Notes under the pieces: model-generated
Database searches by the model: none
What the model saw: the letters and a program-made list of their open reading frames with translations, nothing else
Told to the model about the DNA's origin: nothing
Translations under genes and position numbers: made by a program
Part shown: piece after piece, positions 17,918 to 27,176 of the stretch
How the letters are laid out: each line of letters starts with the position of its first letter
Position numbering within the stretch: position 1 is the first letter of the stretch
NCBI GenBank assembly: GCA_028823855.1
Contig: JAPPFL010000058.1
Coordinates: 28,465-92,464, forward strand
Direction: 5' to 3'
Origin: Albidovulum sp.
Lineage (GTDB): Bacteria > Pseudomonadota > Alphaproteobacteria > Rhodobacterales > Rhodobacteraceae
DNA: 64,000 bases

Positions 17918-19312
17918 ATGGATGATCACAACGCCGATGCCGGCAGGCGGCTACCCGAAGGGACGCTCGTGTCCTGGTACGGCGACGATTTTACCGGGGC
18001 CGCCGCCGTCATGGAAGTCTTGTCATTCGCCGGCCTGCCCTCGGTGCTCTTCGCCGGCGAGCCTTCGCCTGAGCAGCTCGAAAATTATCGGACTTTCCGC
18101 GGTATTGGAATCGCCGGAACCGCGCGTTCCCGGTCGCCTGCATGGATGGAACAACACCTGCCGGGCGCCTTCAAGATACTCGCCTCGATAAATGCGCCGA
18201 TCGCGCACTACAAAACCTGCTCGACATTCGATTCATCGGTCGAAATAGGATCAATCGGCAAAGCGGCGGAAATCGCCGCTCCGATCCTTGGCGGAGACTG
18301 GCACCCCATGATCGTCGCCGCTCCGGAAATCCGTCGCTACCAGGCGTTTGGCAATCTTTTCGCCGCTTTCGGTGAATCGACCTACAGGCTCGACAGGCAC
18401 CCGGTCATGAGCCGGCATCCCGTAACGCCAATGCGGGAGGCGGACATCCTCAGGCACATGGCCTTGCAGACATCCATGCGCCTGGGACTAATCGACATCG
18501 CCGATATGGCCGAACATGGAATCGCTAGGGCCTTCGAACGCGAATTGGGAAACGGAGCCGAAGTCGTTGCCATCGACATAATTGACGAACGTACTTTGGC
18601 GGATGCGGGAGCGCTCGTTTGGCGGAGGCGCGGGAAAAGAACCCTGGCTCTAGGCTCTCAAGGCGTCGAATACGCGCTGATCGCTCATTGGAGACGAGAA
18701 GGCCTGCTGGCACGGGAGCAGGCCGCTTTCCAGAATCCGAGAACGGGCCGGACTGCTGCGGTATCCGGGTCCTGTTCGCCCGTTACCGCCCGTCAAATCG
18801 AATGGGCGGGTCGAAATGGCTTTTCGCCAATTCGCGTCAATCCTTCGTTGGCGGTAGAACCTGCGGCTTGGAAGTCGGAGCAGGAACGCGCCCGCGTCGA
18901 AGCACTTGATGCGCTTGGCAGCGGATCGAATCCTCTGATTTATTCCGCTCTCGGTCCGGACGATCGCGCTATCGCCGAGTTTCGCGAAGCAGTCGCCGTT
19001 TCCGAAAAGAGCTTGGAGGACATGAATGCGGCCGTGGGCCATGGTCTCGGCGCGATTTTGCATTCGATCGTTAAGCGGACCGGGATCAGGCGCGGAGCGA
19101 TTGCCGGCGGCGACACTTCCTCCCACGGCTCAACAGCGCTCGGAATATTTGCATTTACCGCACTCGCGCCGATCGCGCCAGGGGGCGGGCTTTGCCGCGC
19201 TTGTTCGGACGATCCCGATATCGAAGGGTTTGAAATCGCGCTCAAGGGCGGGCAAATAGGTCAAGAAGACTTTTTCGGTCGCGTCAGAAACGGCGGATCA
19301 TCGCCGCAGTAA
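17918..19312 (+). CDS. oiaK: 3-oxo-isoapionate kinase (OiaK), four-carbon acid sugar kinase family
   Basis: A 464-residue DUF1537-type kinase. The N-terminal substrate domain has YGDDFTGAAAVMEVL and HYKTCSTFDSS; the C-terminal nucleotide domain has SGSCSPVTARQI, GGDTSSHGSTALG and LKGGQIG. OiaK phosphorylates 3-oxo-isoapionate at O4, the substrate of OiaX. The family also includes tetronate and erythronate kinases, so the specific call depends on the adjacent apnO and on oiaX and apnL in the same cluster. The ATG at 17918 is preferred over a TTG at 17903. apnO begins ten bases after its stop. Confidence 0.82.
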   Translation: MDDHNADAGRRLPEGTLVSWYGDDFTGAAAVMEVLSFAGLPSVLFAGEPSPEQLENYRTFRGIGIAGTARSRSPAWMEQHLPGAFKILASINAPIAHYKTCSTFDSSVEIGSIGKAAEIAAPILGGDWHPMIVAAPEIRRYQAFGNLFAAFGESTYRLDRHPVMSRHPVTPMREADILRHMALQTSMRLGLIDIADMAEHGIARAFERELGNGAEVVAIDIIDERTLADAGALVWRRRGKRTLALGSQGVEYALIAHWRREGLLAREQAAFQNPRTGRTAAVSGSCSPVTARQIEWAGRNGFSPIRVNPSLAVEPAAWKSEQERARVEALDALGSGSNPLIYSALGPDDRAIAEFREAVAVSEKSLEDMNAAVGHGLGAILHSIVKRTGIRRGAIAGGDTSSHGSTALGIFAFTALAPIAPGGGLCRACSDDPDIEGFEIALKGGQIGQEDFFGRVRNGGSSPQ

Positions 19313-19322
19313 GGAGAATGAC

Positions 19323-20165
19323 ATGCGGAAAATCGCGTTGCTTGGAGCCGGAGGCAAAATGGGCGTTCGGCTGGCATCCAATCTCGCCGACTCGGCTTAC
19401 GAAGTCTACCATACTGAAATCACTCCCGAAGGAAGAGAAAGGCTCAAGAACGCCGTCGGCTCGGAATGCGTCGAACAGGACGAAGCGATTGCCGAAGCGG
19501 ATGCTGTCATTTTAGCCGTGCCGGATAGGCTGATCGGGCGAGTCTCCAGGGAAATCGTCGACTCTCTGAATCCTGGAACCGCATTGGTAGTACTGGACGC
19601 GGCGGCTCCGCATGCCGGCGAAATGCCCGACCGTGATGACATCACGATTTTCGTGACCCATCCTTGCCATCCTGCGCTCTATGCCCCGACAAGCGGGAAT
19701 ACGGACCGACCCGATCTGTTCGGAGGAGAAGAAGCCGTCCAGCACATTGTTTGCGCGCTTATGCGCGGACCCGAAGAGCACTACGCGGCCTGCGAGCGAA
19801 TAGCGCGAACGATCTATGCGCCGGTCGATCGCTCGCACCGGTGCACCGTTGAGCATATAGCGATTCTCGAGCCCGCGATGTCGGAAACGGTGGCCGCGAC
19901 GTTTTGCTACGCCTTGCGCGAAGCCGTAGACGCGGCGGTGCGGCGCGGCGTCCCCGAGCAGGCGGCGCGCGACTTTATGCTGGGCCATCTGGGCCTTGAA
20001 CTCGCGATCGTTTTCAAAATTTATCCCGGAGGACAGTTTTCCGACGGCGCGATGCGCGCCATAGAGCTCGCGAAGCCTGAAATTTTCAGGGACGGCTGGA
20101 TCGATCGCGTCTTTGAGCCGGAGGCCGTGCTTGCTTCGGTAAAAGACATTTGCGCATCTCAATGA
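19323..20165 (+). CDS. apnO: D-apionate oxidoisomerase (ApnO)
   Basis: A 280-residue NAD-dependent enzyme with an N-terminal Rossmann fold (IALLGAGGKMGVRLA) and a C-terminal domain of the phosphogluconate-dehydrogenase-like type found in ApnO. THPCHPALY and SHRCTVEHIAILEPAMSETVAATFCYALREA are the characteristic blocks. The family oxidises and rearranges D-apionate to 3-oxo-isoapionate. The SD (TAAGGAGAA) is strong. It sits directly behind oiaK and in front of a sugar ABC importer, so uptake, oxidation and phosphorylation are in one transcription unit. Confidence 0.82.
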   Translation: MRKIALLGAGGKMGVRLASNLADSAYEVYHTEITPEGRERLKNAVGSECVEQDEAIAEADAVILAVPDRLIGRVSREIVDSLNPGTALVVLDAAAPHAGEMPDRDDITIFVTHPCHPALYAPTSGNTDRPDLFGGEEAVQHIVCALMRGPEEHYAACERIARTIYAPVDRSHRCTVEHIAILEPAMSETVAATFCYALREAVDAAVRRGVPEQAARDFMLGHLGLELAIVFKIYPGGQFSDGAMRAIELAKPEIFRDGWIDRVFEPEAVLASVKDICASQ

Positions 20166-20205
20166 ATCGCTGCATATTCGGCATTCGGACAAAATGGAGG
20201 AAGTC

Positions 20206-21645
20206 ATGAATCGACATCGGACACTCGGTGCGGCCGCATCCGCGGCCATTGCATTGGCTCTTGCAGGACAGGCCGCGGCGCAAAGCTCGGCGGAGCGCGC
20301 CGCGGAAGCCGCAAAGCAATATGCCGGCACAACGCTCAACGTGTTTTACGAAGCGGGCCTTCAACCGCTCGATCCCAAGAATTTCACTGGCCCCATGTGG
20401 GAGGAGCTGACCGGCATCAAGATAAACGTCATCGAGGCGCCGCTGGACGAGATGTTTACCAAGATCATGCAAGCGCACCGAGCTGGCTCGGGAGCCTACG
20501 ACGTTCTCAACGTAGTCCCGAACCAAATGCCCGATTTGGCTTTCGCGGGCGTGCTTGAGCCGCTCGACGAATGGGTCGATCAGTACGGATACCGCGACGA
20601 ACTTTCAACTATCGCCCCGGTATACCGCGACAATCAGATGATGGTGGAAGGCACGACGTACGGATTCCCGGACGACGGCGACGTTCTCGTGCTCTACTAC
20701 CGACGGGATCTTTTCGAAGATCCGGAAAACATGGCGGAATTCAAGGCGAAGCACGGATACGATCTGGGTCCGCCGAAGACCTGGCAGCAGTTCAACGAGA
20801 TCGGCCAATTCATTACCGACAAGTACGCTCCCGACATCTACGGAGCGGGAATGCTGCGTCAGCCGGGCAACGCCCAGTATCTCTTCCAGGAGCGATTCCG
20901 GGTTGAAGGCGGAAAGTTTTTCGACAGCGAAACCATGGAGGCGACGATAAATTCGGAGGCGGGCGTCAAAGTTTTCACGGAAATGGTCGAGGCCAACAAG
21001 TTTATGCCGCCCGGCGTTGAGCAATGGGGCTTTATCGAGGCATTCAATGCGTTTCTCGCGGGAGATATCGCAATGACGATTTCTTGGCCGCCGGTTGGCC
21101 GCTGGGCGGCCGGGTACGGCAAGGGCACCGAGGCGCTCGCATGGATCCCGGAAACGCAGGTCGCGGACAAGATCGGCTACGCCCTGCCGCCGGGAGGAAC
21201 GCCGGAACTCGCGGTGGGGTTCTCCCTGGCCGTCGCTTCCGGAAGCGAGAACAAGGAAGCCGCCTATCTTTTCATCCAATGGATGAACAGCGAGGAAATC
21301 AGCCTGCAGCGAGTTCAGCTTCCATTCGCATTGCGCGACCCGTTCCGCGACAGCCATTTCACGAGCGAAGAATACCGTTCGCGCTGGCCGAACGCCGGGG
21401 ATTATCTCGATACGCTGAAAGCGGGCTCCGAAACCGGCCTGCTCGATCTTTCGCTGATACAGACGGACCGCTACGAAGAAGGAATTCGGCAGGCGATCAG
21501 CAGTTTGTGGGCCGGCGACGATCCGCAGGAAATCCTTGACGAACTCGCCGAGTCTTGGGACGCTCTTACGGAGCGCATCGGCGTTGAAAGGCAGAAAAGG
21601 GCCTATCTGGACTGGGCCAGCAAGCCCAACGCCTATCCGAACTGA
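20206..21645 (+). CDS. ABC transporter sugar-binding protein (family 1)
   Basis: A 479-residue periplasmic receptor with a signal peptide cleaved near GQAAAQ (about residue 25). The solute-binding family 1 fold is seen in NVFYEAG...PMWEELTGIKINVIEAP and in GSGAYDVLNV, YYRRDLFEDP and the ISWPPVGRW and AYLFIQWMNSEE segments. The ATG at 20206 follows GGAGGAAGTC. It precedes two permeases and an ATPase, giving a complete carbohydrate importer. The ligand is likely apiose- or apionate-derived by context. Confidence 0.93.
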   Translation: MNRHRTLGAAASAAIALALAGQAAAQSSAERAAEAAKQYAGTTLNVFYEAGLQPLDPKNFTGPMWEELTGIKINVIEAPLDEMFTKIMQAHRAGSGAYDVLNVVPNQMPDLAFAGVLEPLDEWVDQYGYRDELSTIAPVYRDNQMMVEGTTYGFPDDGDVLVLYYRRDLFEDPENMAEFKAKHGYDLGPPKTWQQFNEIGQFITDKYAPDIYGAGMLRQPGNAQYLFQERFRVEGGKFFDSETMEATINSEAGVKVFTEMVEANKFMPPGVEQWGFIEAFNAFLAGDIAMTISWPPVGRWAAGYGKGTEALAWIPETQVADKIGYALPPGGTPELAVGFSLAVASGSENKEAAYLFIQWMNSEEISLQRVQLPFALRDPFRDSHFTSEEYRSRWPNAGDYLDTLKAGSETGLLDLSLIQTDRYEEGIRQAISSLWAGDDPQEILDELAESWDALTERIGVERQKRAYLDWASKPNAYPN

Positions 21646-21657
21646 GAACCGGCATCG

Positions 21658-21684
21658 GCCCGGGCGCGCGCGGCGCGCCCGGGC
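21658..21684 (+). promoter_or_regulatory. Strong intercistronic stem-loop after the ABC binding-protein gene
   Basis: GCCCGGGCGCGC and GCGCGCCCGGGC are perfect 12-bp arms with a 3-base loop. The hairpin lies between the binding-protein and first permease genes. No T-run follows. As after malE-type genes, it probably stabilises the upstream message so that more receptor than permease is made. Confidence 0.7.
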
Positions 21685-21709
21685 AAATTGATTCCGGAGC
21701 GGCCGCCCA

Positions 21710-22606
21710 GTGAGTCAGTCTACGTCGATCGGGCGCGCGCTCGACGACGAGCGCGCATTCAAATACCTGCTGATCGCTCCGGCGGTATTCGTGATCCTGC
21801 TGATCGGCCTTTACCCGTTCATCAAACTGATTCTGACGAGTTTCCAGAACATCACGATGTTCGACGACGATCGGTCGTTCAACGGATTCATACACTATGC
21901 GAGATTGTTCGGGGACGACCGCCTGTGGGAATCCCTTCTCCATACGGCCGCATTCACCGCCGCCGCGCTGCCGATCGAGATCTTGCTGGGCTATTTGCTG
22001 GCTCTCCTGTTTCTGGATCCTATGCCGCTGAAGCGGCTGTTCGTGGCCGTAATTCTATTGCCAACGGTCATCTCGCCTATCGTTGCGGGTTCAACATGGC
22101 GGCTCATGTTCGACCACAGGTTCGGCCCGATCAACCAGATCATCGCCTTCCTGGCGGGCGAAGAAGTCAAACTGCTCTGGACAGTGGATCCGTTCCTCGT
22201 CTGGCCCGCGATCCTGGTTGCGGAAGTCTGGCAATGGACGCCTTTCATGTTCCTTATCCTTCTCGCCGCCCTGAGCAACGTAGACCGGGAACAGCTTGAA
22301 TCCGCCCAGATCGATGGAGCCTCCTGGCTGATGACTTTCCGAAAAATCGTTCTACCGGCGATAACGCCGGTGCTGTTCGTCGCCGTTCTAATTCGCGCGC
22401 TCGATCTGGTCCGCCTTTTCGACGTCATCTGGACCATGACCGGCGGCGGACCCGGCACGCGCACGGAGACGATTTCCATCTACGCCTACCAGATGGCTTT
22501 TCGCGAATTCGAAATAAGCTATTCTTCGGCAATCGCGTTTCTCGTGATTTTCGCGCTTACGGCTCTTGTTATTTTCGCGCTGCGCCGCGTGGAGATTGCG
22601 CGATGA
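21710..22606 (+). CDS. Sugar ABC transporter permease (MalF/UgpA type)
   Basis: A 298-residue permease with six predicted transmembrane segments. The EAA loop that docks the ATPase is EQLESAQIDGASWLMTFRKIVLP. The start is GTG at 21710. Its stop overlaps the second permease start (ATGA). It is one half of the membrane channel of the importer in this operon. Confidence 0.93.
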   Translation: MSQSTSIGRALDDERAFKYLLIAPAVFVILLIGLYPFIKLILTSFQNITMFDDDRSFNGFIHYARLFGDDRLWESLLHTAAFTAAALPIEILLGYLLALLFLDPMPLKRLFVAVILLPTVISPIVAGSTWRLMFDHRFGPINQIIAFLAGEEVKLLWTVDPFLVWPAILVAEVWQWTPFMFLILLAALSNVDREQLESAQIDGASWLMTFRKIVLPAITPVLFVAVLIRALDLVRLFDVIWTMTGGGPGTRTETISIYAYQMAFREFEISYSSAIAFLVIFALTALVIFALRRVEIAR

Positions 22607-23430
22607 ACCGCGGCGCGAAGGGTTGGAGGCTTGCAGCGAGACTTGCCTGCGCCGTGGCGGTCGCCGCGATGTTCCTGTTCCCGATCTACTGGCTCGCAGC
22701 GATCTCGATCAAGACTCCCGAGGAAATCTTTGCCTATCCGCCCGTCTGGATCCCTTCCGGATTCAGGCTGGACGGATACGCAACGCTATTCAGAGACGGC
22801 GACGCCTGGGCGGTCTGGAATAGCTTGGTAACGGCAGGAGTCAGCACCGTGCTGGCCATGGTCATCGGCTTCATCGCCGCCTATTCGATCGTCCGGTTTC
22901 GAACTGGCGGCGACCATCTGGCTATCTGGATAATTTCGCAGCGCATGATTCCACCGATATGCGTCGCGTTTCCGATTTTTCTTCTGTTCGTTTCGCTCAG
23001 GATCGTGGATACCTATACCGGCCTGATTATGCTGTATACGGCTTTCAATCTGCCGTACGTAATCTGGATGATGCGCGGCTTCATCCAGGAAATTCCTCTT
23101 GAGCTGGAGCAGAGCGCCCTCGTCGACGGGCTTTCCCGGTGGGCGGTTCTCTGGAAGGTTGTGCTGCCGATGTCGCGCGCGGGTTTTTTCGCGACCGCCG
23201 TGTTCACCTTTATTTTCGCATGGAACGATTTCCTGTTCGCTTTGATCCTCACCCGGTCGGACGTGATTACGTATCCCGTCCAGGTGACAGGGTATTTCGG
23301 GTCGCAGTCGACGTTCTGGTCGAAGATCGGCGCGATGAGCATGCTTGGCGTGCTGCCGATGATATTCGTTGTCGGCACCATGCAGCGATTCATTGTCCGA
23401 GGATTCTCTATGGGAGCGGTCAAGGGATAG
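22603..23430 (+). CDS. Sugar ABC transporter permease (MalG/UgpE type)
   Basis: A 275-residue permease with about six transmembrane segments. The EAA loop reads ELEQSALVDGLSRWAVLWKVVLP, and IFAWNDFLFALIL is a typical MalG-type block. It overlaps the first permease by four bases, so the two are probably coupled. The ATPase gene follows after four bases. Confidence 0.93.
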   Translation: MNRGAKGWRLAARLACAVAVAAMFLFPIYWLAAISIKTPEEIFAYPPVWIPSGFRLDGYATLFRDGDAWAVWNSLVTAGVSTVLAMVIGFIAAYSIVRFRTGGDHLAIWIISQRMIPPICVAFPIFLLFVSLRIVDTYTGLIMLYTAFNLPYVIWMMRGFIQEIPLELEQSALVDGLSRWAVLWKVVLPMSRAGFFATAVFTFIFAWNDFLFALILTRSDVITYPVQVTGYFGSQSTFWSKIGAMSMLGVLPMIFVVGTMQRFIVRGFSMGAVKG

Positions 23431-23434
23431 CCCG

Positions 23435-24505
23435 ATGCCGAATCTGCAACTAAGAAACGTCGACAAATTCTACGGCGGCGTCCATGCCGTCAAAGACGTG
23501 TCGCTGGAGGTTCCGGAAGGAGAATTCATCGTTCTTGTCGGTCCTTCCGGCTGCGGCAAGAGCACGCTGCTTCGAAGCATCGCAGGCCTCGAAGAAATTT
23601 CCAGCGGCGACATCGCTCTCGGCGGCCGGTCGATCGTGGATCTCCCGCCGCGCGACCGGAATATCGCCATGGTTTTCCAGTCGTATGCTCTGTATCCCTA
23701 TCTGACAGTTTACGAAAACATCGCTTTCGGGCTAAGGGCGCGGAAATTCAGCGACGGCGACATCGAGCGCCAGGTAAAGTGGGCATCGGAGATGCTCGCA
23801 ATCGGCGACTACCTGCAGCGGTATCCGCGCGAGCTCTCGGGCGGGCAGCGCCAGCGCGTCGCTATCGGCCGCGCTATCGTTCGCGAGGCGGATCTGTTCC
23901 TGCTCGACGAACCGCTCTCCAACCTCGACGCGAAACTTCGCGACGGCATGCGGGAGGAAATCAAGCGGCTCCACAAACAGCTGAAGAAAACTTTCATCTA
24001 CGTGACGCACGACCAGATTGAAGCCATGACCCTTGCCGAAAGGATTGTGCTGCTGCGCGATGGAATCGTCGAGCAGCAGGGCGCGCCGCTCGAGCTTTTC
24101 GAGCGTCCCAAGAACCTATTTGTCGCGGGCTTTCTCGGATCGCCTTCGATGAATTTCATCGAAGTTGAACTGGAAGAGGGAGGCGCCGCTCTTCGCCTCC
24201 CGGATGGCCAAAGCCTCGCTTGGACCGGATCGTTAACATTGGCTCCCGAGAACGGCGAGTTCATCTGGGGCGTGCGGCCCGAGCATTTTTCCGTCGCTTC
24301 CGGCGAATCTTCGGATTTGGAAGCCCTGATCGAAGTCGTGCAGCCGACCGGCTCCCGCACCTTCGGGAGCTTTTCGCTTGCAGGCACGCATGTCGTTGCC
24401 GAACTCGACGCGCGCACGGAGGTCGCGGCGGATCGAAAGATCGCGCTGAATGTCGACATGGAAAGAACAGCGTGTTTCGACAAGCTGACGGGAGAAGCAT
24501 TCTAG
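23435..24505 (+). CDS. Sugar ABC transporter ATPase (UgpC/MsmX/MalK type)
   Basis: A 356-residue ATPase. Walker A is GPSGCGKST, the Q-loop MVFQSYALYP, the signature LSGGQRQRVAIGRA, Walker B LFLLDEPLSNLD and the switch His is in YVTHDQIEAMT. A C-terminal TOBE/OB regulatory domain follows from about residue 235 (GFLGSPSMNFIEV, WGVRPEHF). ATG at 23435 was chosen because it begins just before LQLRNVDKFYG; longer frames add no conserved sequence. It powers the two permeases upstream. Confidence 0.95.
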   Translation: MPNLQLRNVDKFYGGVHAVKDVSLEVPEGEFIVLVGPSGCGKSTLLRSIAGLEEISSGDIALGGRSIVDLPPRDRNIAMVFQSYALYPYLTVYENIAFGLRARKFSDGDIERQVKWASEMLAIGDYLQRYPRELSGGQRQRVAIGRAIVREADLFLLDEPLSNLDAKLRDGMREEIKRLHKQLKKTFIYVTHDQIEAMTLAERIVLLRDGIVEQQGAPLELFERPKNLFVAGFLGSPSMNFIEVELEEGGAALRLPDGQSLAWTGSLTLAPENGEFIWGVRPEHFSVASGESSDLEALIEVVQPTGSRTFGSFSLAGTHVVAELDARTEVAADRKIALNVDMERTACFDKLTGEAF

Positions 24506-24543
24506 CGCCCAAGCTTAAAGACCGAGAACCTAATGGAGGTAGC

Positions 24544-25338
24544 ATGGCCGATTTTCGAGAACTCTTAAGAACAAAGAGGCTCAAGGCAGGTACGTACATC
24601 GGAGAATTCGATGCGCCGGGCATGGCCGCGATCCTTGGGTCGGCCGGATGCGAGTTCGCGTTTGTCGATATGGAGCACAGCGGATTTTCGTTCCAGACCG
24701 CCAAGGCATTGCTCCGAAGCCTGAGAAGCTCCGGAATCGCGACCATGCTTCGGCCGCCGTCGAAATCCAGGCGCGATCTTGCGCTCGCTTGCGATATTGG
24801 GGCCGAGGGCATCATTCCCCCGCTGCTCGAAACTGAATCCGAAGCTCGCGCCTGTGTCGATGCCATAAAATATCATCCGGACGGCTCGCGAGGATGCGCG
24901 TTCGGCATTGCGCACGACGATTACCGGCCCGCGCCGGTTGCGGAGGCCATGGAGGCGGCAAACAGAAAAACGTCGTTCATCGCACTCATCGAAAGTGCGA
25001 CAGGCGTCGAGAATTGCGATGGCATTGCCGCGACGGAAGGCGTCGATTGCCTGTGGATCGGCCATTTCGACTTGAGCGCTTCGCTTGGCATTCCGGGCGA
25101 CTTCGAAAATCCTCGCTTCAAGAATGCGGTTGCGGCGATTATGGCGGCGGCGGCGAAGCACGGAAAGAGCGCGGGAAGGCTGGTCGCTTCGGCGGACGAG
25201 GGAGTCGCGCTGTTCCGGGAAGGGAACGACTTCATCTGCTATCTCGGGGATGTCTGGCTGCTTCAGCGCGCTCTGAGCGGCGGGCTGTCCGCTATCAGAT
25301 CGGCAATTCCGGACGGCGCAATTGCGGGAAAGGAATGA
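24544..25338 (+). CDS. HpcH/HpaI-family aldolase
   Basis: A 264-residue class II-type aldolase of the 2-keto-3-deoxy acid branch. Family features are FVDMEHSGFSFQ, LRPPSKSRRDL, GAEGIIPPLLE, ALIES (metal-binding Glu) and WIGHFDLSASLGIPGDF (metal-binding Asp region). Members cleave 4-hydroxy-2-oxo acids to pyruvate and an aldehyde. SD AATGGAGGTAGC precedes the ATG at 24544. It lies in the ABC operon and is followed four bases later by a hydroxyacid dehydrogenase, which could act on its aldehyde or 2-oxo-acid product; this is inference. Confidence 0.9.
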   Translation: MADFRELLRTKRLKAGTYIGEFDAPGMAAILGSAGCEFAFVDMEHSGFSFQTAKALLRSLRSSGIATMLRPPSKSRRDLALACDIGAEGIIPPLLETESEARACVDAIKYHPDGSRGCAFGIAHDDYRPAPVAEAMEAANRKTSFIALIESATGVENCDGIAATEGVDCLWIGHFDLSASLGIPGDFENPRFKNAVAAIMAAAAKHGKSAGRLVASADEGVALFREGNDFICYLGDVWLLQRALSGGLSAIRSAIPDGAIAGKE

Positions 25339-25341
25339 GCC

Positions 25342-26397
25342 ATGAGGAAATTCAGGGTTGCCATCAGCGACGATTTTATGACGCCTGCCGAGCGGCTGGC
25401 GTTTCCGTCGGTGGATCTTTCGCCGCTGGACCGCGATCCCCGAATAGACTGGTCGTTTGTTCCTGTCGAAAACGGCAAGGTGCCGGCGGAGTCCGTCGAG
25501 GGAGCGGACGCTTTGATCCTGCTTGCCGCTACGTTCGATGCGTCGAGCTTTCCGCGCGATGGCAGGCTTGCATTGATCGCCCGGTTCGGGGTCGGGTACG
25601 ACAATGTCGATGTCGAAGCATGCGATGCGAACAACGTCGCGCTCGCAATCACTCCGAGCGGAGTCCGGCGGCCCGTGGCGGTCGCCATCATGACTTTCGT
25701 GCTCGCCCTGTCCGGCAATCTCCTAATCAAGGACCGTCTCGCCAGAGGCGGCCCGGATGGATGGAAAAGGCGCTCCGACCATATGGGGCGCGGGTTGGTT
25801 GGACTTACTCTCGGGTCGATCGGAGTCGGAAACATAGGGGCGGAGCTATTCCGCCTAGCGGGTCCATTCGGCATGAATTTCATTGCTCACGATCCATTTG
25901 CGAGCGAGGAGGCGGCCCGCGGCCTGGGCGTCGGACTCGTCGAACTCGACGATCTGTTCCGGCGAGCCGATTTCCTGTGCGTCAATTGCCCGTTGACGGA
26001 AGAGACCGAAGGCCTCGTCGATGCGGCGAAGCTATCGCTCATGAAGCCGACGGCCTATTTGATCAATACGGCCCGGGGACCGATCGTCGATCAGCGGGCT
26101 CTGACGGAATGCCTTGCCGAGAAGCGAATCGCCGGAGCGGGTCTCGATGTCTTTAAAGACGAGCCGTCGAACGCCGACGACCCATTGTTTTCCTTCGAAA
26201 ACGTAATTGCAACGCCGCATTCCCTTTGCTGGACGGATCAGTGCTTCGCCGAGATCGGCGCAGCCGACATCAGAGCCGTCAAGTGCGTAATGGAGGGGCG
26301 GGTGCCGGAAGGCGTTGTCAATGAGTCCATTGTCGACAATTCCGCGTGGATTGCCAAACTAAACGCATTCCGCAGCAGCTTCGGCAGCGAAAAGTAG
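25342..26397 (+). CDS. D-isomer-specific 2-hydroxyacid dehydrogenase
   Basis: A 351-residue NAD-dependent enzyme. The Rossmann motif is LGSIGVGNIGAE; the catalytic residues are Arg in INTARGPIVDQ, Glu in LDVFKDEP and His in TPHSLCW. The VRRPVAVAIMTFVLAL segment matches the substrate-domain hinge of the family. The SD is AAGGAA. It ends the plus-strand catabolic operon. By context it could reduce glyoxylate, hydroxypyruvate or a related product of glycolate metabolism, since OiaX releases glycolate. Confidence 0.92.
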   Translation: MRKFRVAISDDFMTPAERLAFPSVDLSPLDRDPRIDWSFVPVENGKVPAESVEGADALILLAATFDASSFPRDGRLALIARFGVGYDNVDVEACDANNVALAITPSGVRRPVAVAIMTFVLALSGNLLIKDRLARGGPDGWKRRSDHMGRGLVGLTLGSIGVGNIGAELFRLAGPFGMNFIAHDPFASEEAARGLGVGLVELDDLFRRADFLCVNCPLTEETEGLVDAAKLSLMKPTAYLINTARGPIVDQRALTECLAEKRIAGAGLDVFKDEPSNADDPLFSFENVIATPHSLCWTDQCFAEIGAADIRAVKCVMEGRVPEGVVNESIVDNSAWIAKLNAFRSSFGSEK

Positions 26398-26767
26398 AGC
26401 GCGAACGCGGAACCCGGTAGGTTCTTCATGCGAGCTCGATTGGCTTGATACGGTGATTTGAGGCTGCGAGGCAGAAGCAGCCGGACTGCAGCCGGCCATG
26501 GCTATGTTCCAAGAATTAGCGCGACAAATAGAGGAAGACCGGCCAGCCGTTAACCCGCGCATCGCAGCGGATGCATTCTCGCCGGCCGGGCATTGAATGC
26601 GACGGTAGCCACGCCGAACAAGCGGTTTTCCGGAAAAAATCCGAATTTGACAGGCGTTGGCCAACGGTTTCCGCGACTTCCGGCAAAAAAGTCAATTGCT
26701 CCTGGAACTGCCGCTACAGATACGCGCCGCCCGACGTTCGCGGCCCGATTCAAAAACAGCGGTGAAT
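26398..26767. other. 370-base convergent intergenic region
   Basis: It separates the plus-strand catabolic operon from the minus-strand CoA operon. No gene-like frame or clear hairpin-plus-T-run terminator was seen, although transcription from both sides must end here. Confidence 0.4.
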
Positions 26768-27148
26768 TCATGAATGTTTGGCCTGGCTCGCCTCGCCGGA
26801 GGAGAATTCGCCGCTCGCTTCGCGCTTCGGCAGAGTGGCGATGCGCGGGTCGTCGATTTCGGTAGCGAACTCTTCTTCGTCATACCCTCCCGGCGCGCCC
26901 CATCCAGTAGCGTCCTCGCCAAAGAAATCGCGGTTTATCGCAAGATATTCGGACCAGGTTTCCGGCAGTTTGGTCTCGCAGAAAATTGCGTCGACCGGGC
27001 ATATGGATACGCAGATGCCGCAATTGACGCACTCGTCGGGCTGGATATACATCATCCGGCCGCCGACATATATGCAGTCCACCGGGCAAACCAGCAGGCA
27101 ATCGCCATCCTTGACATCGACGCACGGTTCCGCGATCACATAGGTCAT
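26768..27148 (-). CDS. Seven-iron (3Fe-4S/4Fe-4S) ferredoxin
   Basis: A 126-residue electron carrier of the FdxA type. N-terminal cysteines C9, C17, C21 and C25, and the second motif CVNCGICVSICP, give the ligands for a 3Fe-4S and a 4Fe-4S cluster. The acidic C-terminal extension (ETWSEYLAINRDFF) is usual for the subfamily. It is the last gene of the minus-strand operon, 28 bases after the hydratase stop, and could accept electrons from the FAD oxidoreductase encoded upstream. Confidence 0.93.
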   Translation of the reverse strand: MTYVIAEPCVDVKDGDCLLVCPVDCIYVGGRMMYIQPDECVNCGICVSICPVDAIFCETKLPETWSEYLAINRDFFGEDATGWGAPGGYDEEEFATEIDDPRIATLPKREASGEFSSGEASQAKHS

Positions 27149-27176
27149 AAAATGCCGTCTTTCCTGCCCCGCCGGG

